Assembly (NCBI GenBank): GCA_900546925.1
Contig: UREV01000004.1
Location: forward strand, 39,222-103,221
DNA length: 64,000 nucleotides
DNA from: an uncultured Bacteroides sp.
Lineage (GTDB): Bacteria; Bacteroidota; Bacteroidia; Bacteroidales; UBA932
Direction: 5' to 3'
Position numbers and translations under genes: made by a program. Below the pieces are notes generated by a model. The model made no database searches, was not told the origin of the DNA, and was given only the letters and a program-made list of their open reading frames with translations. Positions 36,495 through 41,793 of this stretch are shown in pieces. Each line of letters opens with the position of its first letter. The stretch's first letter is position 1.

Positions 36495-36525
36495 CAAAAA
36501 TACGTTATAATGATGTAATTTCAAA
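36495..36525 (-). promoter_or_regulatory. folC promoter
   Basis: On the minus strand, TTTG (36522-36525) and TATTTTTG (36495-36502) are separated by 19 bases, a full match. It is back-to-back with a plus-strand promoter-like pair starting at 36526. Confidence 0.78.
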
Positions 36526-36557
36526 TTTGTTTATAACAAATAAAGGGCTTACCTTTG
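36526..36557 (+). promoter_or_regulatory. Promoter-like pair inside the truncated hydrolase frame
   Basis: TTTG (36526-36529) and TACCTTTG (36550-36557) are separated by 20 bases. It would start transcription near 36564, after the first codons of the remnant frame, so it cannot supply the missing N-terminus. Confidence 0.5.
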
Positions 36558-36949
36558 ACGCGCATCTTAAAGGTATCGACCGTGAACTTACTATATGGGG
36601 CGACCATGCAATCGCAGGGACAAAAGGTGCTGAGGTTATCCCGGAATTGAAAGTGTCTGAGAAGGACTTCATCGTCCCTAAGCGCAGATACAGCGGATTC
36701 TTCCAGACAGATCTCGATATTCTTCTGACTGAGCTCGGCGTCAAGACTGTGATTATGACCGGTCTCCACACTCACATGTGTGTCCGTCACACTTCAGCAG
36801 ATGCTTTCTGCCTCGGTTACGATGTGGTTGCAGCTAAAGAGTCTACCGATTCGTTCACTGAAGAGGATTACAAGGCAGGTCTCGCATATCTGAAGACTTG
36901 CTATGGTGCCGATGCTTATACTAACAAGGAACTCATCGAGATGTTCTAA
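36527..36949 (+). pseudogene. 5'-truncated isochorismatase-family cysteine hydrolase
   Basis: This frame of about 140 codons matches the C-terminal three quarters of nicotinamidase/isochorismatase-type hydrolases. The DAHLKGIDREL stretch, the catalytic-Lys region VPKRRYSGFF and the nucleophile region GLHTHMCVRHTSADAF are present. Family members are about 180 residues long and begin with a beta-strand carrying the catalytic Asp (the DxQND region), which is missing here. No ATG start exists in frame; the frame opens with TTG. Only 87 bases separate it from the divergent folC start, so the missing part cannot be hidden upstream. It is probably a decayed copy, and a shortened expressed product is the alternative. 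Confidence 0.72.
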
Positions 36950-36961
36950 GGTGTCGTAGAT

Positions 36962-37032
36962 GCCGGCTGGAGGTCGAGGCTCCTGCACTCAGGTGCTCCG
37001 CAATTCGCGCCTGAGACTCGCCTCCGACCGGC
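36962..37032. repeat. Long two-step hairpin
   Basis: Outer arms 36962-36978 (starts GCCGGCTGGAGG) and 37017-37032 (ends CTCCGACCGGC) pair with few mismatches. Inner arms CTCAGGTGC (36988-36996) and GCGCCTGAG (37007-37015) also pair. The product is a 71-base extended stem-loop just after the hydrolase remnant. No T-run follows, so it is not a plain terminator. Confidence 0.6.
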
Positions 37033-37072
37033 TTGCGTGACATGGAAAATTCGCATGAATGACACATCGTTT

Positions 37073-37103
37073 TTTGAGAGTCACTTATTTCTGCTTACCT
37101 TTG
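37073..37103 (+). promoter_or_regulatory. Promoter of the HAD hydrolase gene
   Basis: TTTG (37073-37076) and TACCTTTG (37096-37103) with 19-base spacing, a full consensus match 23 bases upstream of ATG 37127. It fixes the start and excludes the ATG at 37037. Confidence 0.82.
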
Positions 37104-37126
37104 CCAAACAGACAAATGAACGGCAT

Positions 37127-37900
37127 ATGAAATATAAGGCGATTTTCAGCGACTTGGACGGAACGTTAGTAAGTTTCAAAACACATAAAGTACCGGAGTC
37201 TGCAAAGCAGGCGATCGAAGAGGCGCGTCGTAAAGGCGTGAAGTTTTTCATCTCCACTGGCAGACCATACACGGATCTGAAGGTGGCAGAGGACTTGCCA
37301 TACGATGGTGTAGTCGCTCTGAATGGTGCCGAATGCAGGTGGCGTGACGGAAGACTCGTAGAAGAGCATTATCTTGATTATGAGGATTTTAAGAAGATGA
37401 TGCAGTTCTCGGATGAGTATGGTTTTGCGGTCTGCCTGGAGTTGAACGACGGCTTTTTCGTAAACAAGATTACGCCCGAAGTTATAGGGCTGGCCACGAA
37501 AATCGACCACGAACTCCCGATTGTCTGCGACATCGACGCGAAGTTCCGCGAAAAAGGTTGCGGCCAACTTGCGGTTTATTTCAATGAAGATTTACAGAAT
37601 AAGCTCATGCCTGAGCTCCCAGGACTGATAGCGTCCCGCTGGATGCCGATTTTCGCCGACATCAGTGTGCGCGGGGTTACAAAGGCTTCAGGGATAAGCG
37701 CTTTCGCCAAAGAAATGGGTATCAGCATAGAGGAAACCATTTCGTTCGGTGACGGAGGAAATGATATTCCGATGATCGAAGCGGCAGGTCTGGGTATAGC
37801 CATGGGCAATGCCGGTGATGACGTGAAGGCCGCAGCAGACTACATAACCGCCTCCGTAGACGACGACGGCTTCGCAGCTGCGTTACGTAAATTTGTCTAG
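37127..37900 (+). CDS. Cof-type HAD-IIB family phosphatase
   Basis: A 257-residue cytoplasmic phosphatase of the haloacid dehalogenase superfamily, probably acting on sugar phosphates or related small phosphoesters. Motif I FSDLDGTLV is at residues 7-15, with the nucleophile Asp9 and Asp11. Motif II (ISTGRPY) is near 42. Motif IV, GDGGNDIPMIEAAG, is near 208 and is typical of the Cof/SupH group. The type IIB cap lies between motifs II and III. The start is set by the promoter 23 bases upstream. The substrate is not predictable. Confidence 0.92.
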   Translation: MKYKAIFSDLDGTLVSFKTHKVPESAKQAIEEARRKGVKFFISTGRPYTDLKVAEDLPYDGVVALNGAECRWRDGRLVEEHYLDYEDFKKMMQFSDEYGFAVCLELNDGFFVNKITPEVIGLATKIDHELPIVCDIDAKFREKGCGQLAVYFNEDLQNKLMPELPGLIASRWMPIFADISVRGVTKASGISAFAKEMGISIEETISFGDGGNDIPMIEAAGLGIAMGNAGDDVKAAADYITASVDDDGFAAALRKFV

Positions 37901-38094
37901 CACTATTTTCCACTACTATAACATTATTTTTTACGAAACTAAAATCCATTTTCACAGCATTCGCATCCATCGTAGAATTCACTGTTACTTTAGAGCATCC
38001 TACTGACGAGTTTGTCGTACGACAGAGATGTTGCTCTGAGTACCAAGTAAATGACAAATGGTTCGACAAACCAAATGCGAAGTGTGTTTCACGC
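37901..38094. other. Intergenic, no feature seen
   Basis: AT-rich sequence after the HAD gene. No convincing coding frame, hairpin terminator or promoter was found. Confidence 0.5.
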
Positions 38095-38097
38095 ATC

Positions 38098-38433
38098 GCC
38101 GGCGACCCTTCGAACGAAGCTAAACCTATACCGACAATGTCTCGGATGCTGTAGATAAAAAACGATGATTCATATTGCCGGCGACCGGAGGTCCCAGCGG
38201 AGACCTTCGCTATCGCTCATCCCTCCGGCTGACGCCGGCACCTCCCATTTACGAGGTCATGGGTGACCACGGGTCTCCGCCGGGACCTCCAATCGCCTCT
38301 CAATATCCACGTGGAGCAAGAGACCAGGTACCGTGTGCCGATCGAAAGGCATGGCCGTCCGCGGCCCTGTGATGGGACCCACGCAGTGGGGAGAATGAGC
38401 GCCAGCGAACCTTTCGACTGCACACGGTACCTG
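38098..38433. repeat. GC-rich non-coding block with nested inverted repeats
   Basis: A GC-rich stretch with no credible gene. GCCGGCGACC occurs twice (38098-38107 and 38178-38187). GGAGGTCCCAGCGGAGACC (38187-38205) pairs with 38272-38290, with one mismatch in 19 bases. CAGGTACCGTGTGC plus TCGAAAGG (38325-38349) pairs with 38410-38433. Short frames in this block are on both strands and overlap each other, as expected for GC-rich non-coding DNA. It may be a structured RNA gene or remnants of mobile repeats. Confidence 0.6.
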
Positions 38434-38535
38434 GGCGGTGATTCGAGGTAAGCGTCTCCTCGGTTTGGTAGTATAAACATGGTGGCGACAGGAGCTCGGA
38501 CTCGTCCGCTCAGGTACTGCGTTGCGGAAATTTTT

Positions 38536-38725
38536 AGACAACCTGGCGGGTGGCAAAAGGCCGATAGTGTTGATTATCAGCGCGTTGCAGTAAACGATAG
38601 CCGCCAGGTCCTATGAAAAAACATACCACCTGGCAGGAATCCTGATGAGTCATATTTACCGTAATCTTCTGAGTACTAATACGTTGCATCCGACAAATGC
38701 AGTAAAACCATCCGCCAGGTTGTCT
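38536..38725. repeat. Twin inverted-repeat modules bounded by a 14-bp terminal inverted repeat
   Basis: AGACAACCTGGCGG (38536-38549) and CCGCCAGGTTGTCT (38712-38725) are perfect inverted copies. Inside are a second CCGCCAGGT (38601-38609) and ACCTGGCAGG (38629-38638), so the element consists of two consecutive ACCTGGC...GCCAGGT modules. Both modules carry a TGCAGTAAA motif shortly before their right end (from about 38586 and 38698). Confidence 0.65.
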
Positions 38726-38770
38726 GACATATAATCGCAACATCGCACTATGTGCCGATAATAAATAAGT

Positions 38771-38912
38771 AAAAGGGCTGACAAGGAAAAATCTTGTCAG
38801 CCCATTTTATTATATCAGCGGCGCGCCCGATTATATATCAGGACACAGCCGCCGAATCTGTCAATGAAAACTACTTGCTCCGAGCGATAGCTGCTTGGGC
38901 GACGGCTAACGA
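38771..38912 (-). pseudogene. Displaced copy of the ppdK 3' tail, 3'-UTR and terminator
   Basis: This segment is homologous to 41695-41835, the end of the pyruvate phosphate dikinase gene. Read on the minus strand, about 14 codons end in LAVAQAAIARSK-stop (stop at 38871-38873), compared with LAAAQAAIEQSK in the intact gene. The downstream non-coding part is almost identical: blocks 38813-38831 and 38837-38863 match exactly. A terminator hairpin follows, GGGCTGACAAG/CTTGTCAGCCC at 38775-38803. The rest of the gene is absent. Confidence 0.75.
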
Positions 38913-38914
38913 AG

Positions 38915-38968
38915 GTTGAACACCAGTGATTTTGGTTGTTTAGTTTACCCATACTTCAGTTGTTCAAC
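38915..38968. terminator. Weak hairpin after the island operon
   Basis: GTTGAACA (38915-38922) and TGTTCAAC (38961-38968) pair across a 38-base loop, 45 bases beyond the phosphoesterase stop. It is a candidate end of the island operon, without a clear T-run. Confidence 0.3.
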
Positions 38969-39012
38969 TTTTCTCTTTACCAAGAAGTCATTACATAAAG
39001 ATTTGCCTGTCG

Positions 39013-39774
39013 TTATACTTCAATATTTTTATAAGGGTTGAAAGACTCATGTTCTCCATGAAAGACATAACCCAACTGATTTGATACGCACATGGTATTG
39101 CCTATCCTCACATCCACATTATAGTGAGAATGACCATATATCCAGAAGTCAATACCGCTATCCTTGATATAATCTTCCAATTCTACGGTGAAGGCTCCGT
39201 TAGCCAGACTGTCGGCAAACTTGAGACATTGCATTTGGAAAGACGGTACATGATGAGTAACAACTATCTTTTTCTTGGCTTTGCTGCATGAAACTGCTTC
39301 TTTCAAAAACGTAAGACACCTAGCATGCTCACGGTTGAAGTCTGCAAACGTGAGAAGTTCTCCATTGAAGAAGATTCGTCGGAAGTCGCTTATGACTTGT
39401 TCCGTATAGTATGCCTCCTTCAAGGGAATCTTAGACCACAATGTTGTTACGATGAAGTCGATGTCTTCTATACGTAGAACAGCATTATAATAACTGTGAA
39501 CGTTAGGACGTATTTCAAGACAAAAGCCATCGTTAAGCTTAGCAATGTCATAGTATTTGTAGAACTCATGATTGCCCATGCAAACTATTACCTGCTGATA
39601 GTTCTCTGAAGCCCAATCCCAGAATGGATGCTTAGAATAGTTCTCGTCTCCCAAGTAGCCGATGTCTCCTGCAAGAACGAGAATATCCCCTGTCACTTGC
39701 AAGGGATTCTCCTTCAGATATTTCCAGTTGTCGGCAAACTCCAGATGGAGGTCTGACGCATATTGTATTTTCAT
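39013..39774 (-). CDS. Calcineurin-like metallophosphoesterase, third gene of the AbiE-like operon
   Basis: A 253-residue cytoplasmic protein without signal peptide. All metal-binding motifs of the superfamily are present: SDLHLEF (about 7-13), AGDIGYLGD (about 35-43), MGNHEFYKYY (about 66-75), THHVPSF (about 173-179) and YGHSHYNVD (about 214-222). Substrates in this superfamily range from nucleotides and cyclic nucleotides to RNA and DNA ends. Its start overlaps the stop of the nucleotidyltransferase by 4 bp, so it is translated from the same message. The base composition is more AT-rich than in the flanking genes. The tight coupling suggests it reverses or completes the action of the upstream enzyme, which is an inference. 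Confidence 0.87.
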   Translation of the reverse strand: MKIQYASDLHLEFADNWKYLKENPLQVTGDILVLAGDIGYLGDENYSKHPFWDWASENYQQVIVCMGNHEFYKYYDIAKLNDGFCLEIRPNVHSYYNAVLRIEDIDFIVTTLWSKIPLKEAYYTEQVISDFRRIFFNGELLTFADFNREHARCLTFLKEAVSCSKAKKKIVVTHHVPSFQMQCLKFADSLANGAFTVELEDYIKDSGIDFWIYGHSHYNVDVRIGNTMCVSNQLGYVFHGEHESFNPYKNIEV

Positions 39775-40556
39775 AACTGTTCGGTTATAAACAATCCGTC
39801 TAATTGTTCCAATAAAGCTTCGATGAATGATGAATTCTGGTCAAGAGCCTTTGCAAGAGATTCTGAAAGCGTGTTCCAATCATTTCTTATTGAGGTGACA
39901 AAATCTCTTATACAAGCAACAATCGATTCGGGAGCGATAATCTCGCTATCTTCCATGATGACCACGTTTTTCAGCACATCTGACCGGTGCTTCTTGATGT
40001 CTTTACTATTGACATGCCTTCCGTTAGCTTTGTCTTGCAAAAGATTGAGGTAAGCACGTGCCTTTAGAGCTACGAGCGCAGCAGAGTCTGCATGACGAAG
40101 CCCATTGGTCAGTTTGCTATGCTGGATGGTGAAGTGATAGAAATCATCGTCCATAATGATTGCACTTAGACTTGATGTTTCCTCGTCAACGGGGAGAGGC
40201 TCAACAAGCAGTCCTTTCGGCTCACCAAGAATGTCAGGATGCCGTGAGAGCAGTTCTATCATTTCGGGATATTCTGGTTTTCCGTTGATAAAACGATACA
40301 GTTCGTACTTTGGAGTTTCGCCTTCTTCCTGCTTGCGTTTCTCTGGGCGATAACCGCCTTCTCGTATAAATTGCCAGAAATGCTCTGCAAAATCGGCAGT
40401 CATCTTCTCCACAACTACAATCATATCAATATCGTGGGTGGCACGTGGACGTACCGTCGTTCCAGTCATGGTGATGTCACAAGCAGTTCCACCGATGATG
40501 ACATAGTTATCTGAATAGGCTTCAAAAGCCTCACGAAATTTCTCTAATCCTTCCAT
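39771..40556 (-). CDS. AbiEii-like nucleotidyltransferase (putative toxin)
   Basis: A 261-residue protein with the DNA-polymerase-beta-type nucleotidyltransferase signature: VIIGGTACD (about 18-26) followed by ATHDIDMIV (about 39-47), whose two Asp residues would bind metal. A conserved Lys in ALKARAYLNLL (about 165) fits the third AbiEii motif. AbiEii toxins of type IV toxin-antitoxin and abortive-infection systems use such a fold to add nucleotides to tRNA or other targets. The gene overlaps the upstream regulator by 13 bp and the downstream phosphoesterase by 4 bp. The similarity is at motif level. A non-toxic nucleotidyltransferase is the alternative. Confidence 0.7.
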   Translation of the reverse strand: MEGLEKFREAFEAYSDNYVIIGGTACDITMTGTTVRPRATHDIDMIVVVEKMTADFAEHFWQFIREGGYRPEKRKQEEGETPKYELYRFINGKPEYPEMIELLSRHPDILGEPKGLLVEPLPVDEETSSLSAIIMDDDFYHFTIQHSKLTNGLRHADSAALVALKARAYLNLLQDKANGRHVNSKDIKKHRSDVLKNVVIMEDSEIIAPESIVACIRDFVTSIRNDWNTLSESLAKALDQNSSFIEALLEQLDGLFITEQL

Positions 40557-41515
40557 TCTATTTCATTAAATAAACGTTCAACTTCGCCTTCCACTCGTGG
40601 GTCTTCATCCTCACGCAGAGAAAGGGCCAAAGATAATCTGTCCACCCATTCGGCTTGTGTACCAATAGCGGTGACAGGTGGGTATTTCCATGCTTCAATG
40701 ATGATGTTGCCATCAAATTCGTTTGGGCGCACCAAGATTCCAGATGATTTGAATTCCCGTAGTTGTTTGACAGGTACCATGATCATTCTTTCTGGATCGG
40801 GATTCAGCCATGTGTAATGTGCAAGGGCATTGATGCCACATACGGGGAAAAGTTCGTCAGAAAGCAAGTCGTCACAGTAAATGCGTTCTTCAACAGGGTT
40901 GACGAGGAGCAACTGGGCTTGCTCCCACAATTCCTTTCCTTTCTTATCAAAGTGGATGACCTTCCGCTTAGAGCCTCCAGATACTTTCTCGCACAGTTCC
41001 AAATCTTCGAGGCAAGTGATACCAAGTGTAATGCTTGCATATGAATACGGAATTTTGTCCTCAATATCACGTGCTGCCAATCCTTCGATACTCGCTATCT
41101 GTAGATGATAGAGCAGCAGGTACTGTGCGACAGGCGTTAAAACCTTAGCTTTTTTGGTTTTACGAATGCGCTCATTAGCAAGAAGCATTGGCAAATGGAC
41201 GTATTTGTCAGATACAACGAAATACACGTCTTTATCGATTAATCTCTGCCGTTCATAGGCTGGACAAGTTGACAACAAAAAGACGGTTGGAAGCTGGAAT
41301 AACGAAGTAAGGTTGTTTGCAGTAATAGACAAGCTACGTGGGGTAGCTACTTTATCTTTAGGTTCTGCGAATAGCAACGGCATACCATGAAACTCTCCAT
41401 CATAGAACTTGTACGACAACATTTCTCCGATGGTAACACCTTTCATCTGCGCCTTGCTTCGTTCTTGCAGCTGTATTGGTCTTCCTAATATGGCAATCTC
41501 TTTCATTTTAACCAT
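40544..41515 (-). CDS. AbiEi-like winged-helix regulator (putative antitoxin)
   Basis: A 323-residue protein, first gene of the island operon. The middle (about residues 105-185) looks like a winged helix: KVLTPVAQYLLLYHLQ, then LAARDIEDKIPYSYASITLGITCLEDLELCE and a wing ending KRKVIHFDKKGKELW. The C-terminal part (about 195-320) resembles the domain that follows the HTH in AbiEi-type antitoxins. Its position before a nucleotidyltransferase and the inverted repeat directly upstream fit an autoregulating antitoxin. The N-terminal 100 residues are unassigned. An ATG at 41506 (MKEIAILG) is an alternative start. Family assignment rests on fold pattern and context. Confidence 0.6.
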   Translation of the reverse strand: MVKMKEIAILGRPIQLQERSKAQMKGVTIGEMLSYKFYDGEFHGMPLLFAEPKDKVATPRSLSITANNLTSLFQLPTVFLLSTCPAYERQRLIDKDVYFVVSDKYVHLPMLLANERIRKTKKAKVLTPVAQYLLLYHLQIASIEGLAARDIEDKIPYSYASITLGITCLEDLELCEKVSGGSKRKVIHFDKKGKELWEQAQLLLVNPVEERIYCDDLLSDELFPVCGINALAHYTWLNPDPERMIMVPVKQLREFKSSGILVRPNEFDGNIIIEAWKYPPVTAIGTQAEWVDRLSLALSLREDEDPRVEGEVERLFNEIEWKD

Positions 41516-41521
41516 TCTGCT

Positions 41522-41565
41522 TTATTTTAATACACCATTAAAATGATGCAATAGTATTAAAATAA
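41522..41565 (-). promoter_or_regulatory. Inverted-repeat operator of the island operon
   Basis: TTATTTTAATAC (41522-41533) and GTATTAAAATAA (41554-41565) are a perfect 12-bp inverted repeat separated by 20 bases, starting 7 bases upstream of the regulator start. One arm covers the predicted -7 box. AbiEi antitoxins are known to bind inverted repeats in their own promoter. Confidence 0.6.
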
Positions 41566-41580
41566 TCTGATATAACCAAA
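41549..41580 (-). promoter_or_regulatory. Promoter of the AbiE-like operon
   Basis: On the minus strand, TTTG (41577-41580) and TACTATTG (41549-41556) are 20 bases apart. The -7 box has one mismatch to TAnnTTTG and overlaps one arm of the operator. Confidence 0.5.
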
Positions 41581-41694
41581 GATTTTCAGACAATTTATAT
41601 AAGATATGCATAACCCACTGCGTACGTCCACTGAGCAATACTCAGGCCAAGCGGCGGTGTCTGTACATGGTTTTCCACCAGACTCCAAAAATCC

Positions 41695-41731
41695 AAAAGG
41701 GCTGACAAGGAAAAACCCTGTCAGCCCTTTT
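41695..41731 (-). terminator. ppdK terminator
   Basis: AAAAGGGCTGACA (41695-41707) and TGTCAGCCCTTTT (41719-41731) form a 13-bp perfect stem with an 11-base loop, T-ended on both strands. It serves ppdK on the minus strand. Confidence 0.85.
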
Positions 41732-41739
41732 GCTATATT

Positions 41740-41786
41740 TATCAGCGGCGCGCCCGATGATCAGGACACAGCCGCCGAATCTGTCA
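41740..41786 (-). other. Conserved 3'-UTR element of ppdK
   Basis: Blocks 41740-41758 and 41760-41786 are identical to 38813-38831 and 38837-38863 in the displaced copy, while the adjacent codons of the two copies differ at many synonymous positions. A GCGGC/GCCGC stem can form between the two blocks. The pattern suggests a selected RNA structure between the ppdK stop and its terminator. Confidence 0.5.
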
Positions 41787-41793
41787 TTTAAAA

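Noticed and set aside
38175..38556. Several short frames on both strands in the GC-rich block
   Set aside because: They overlap one another in different frames and coincide with inverted repeats. Non-coding structure explains them better.
38915..41694. Prophage or integrative element with its own integrase
   Set aside because: No integrase, transposase, relaxase or phage structural gene is present between the ppdK tail copies.
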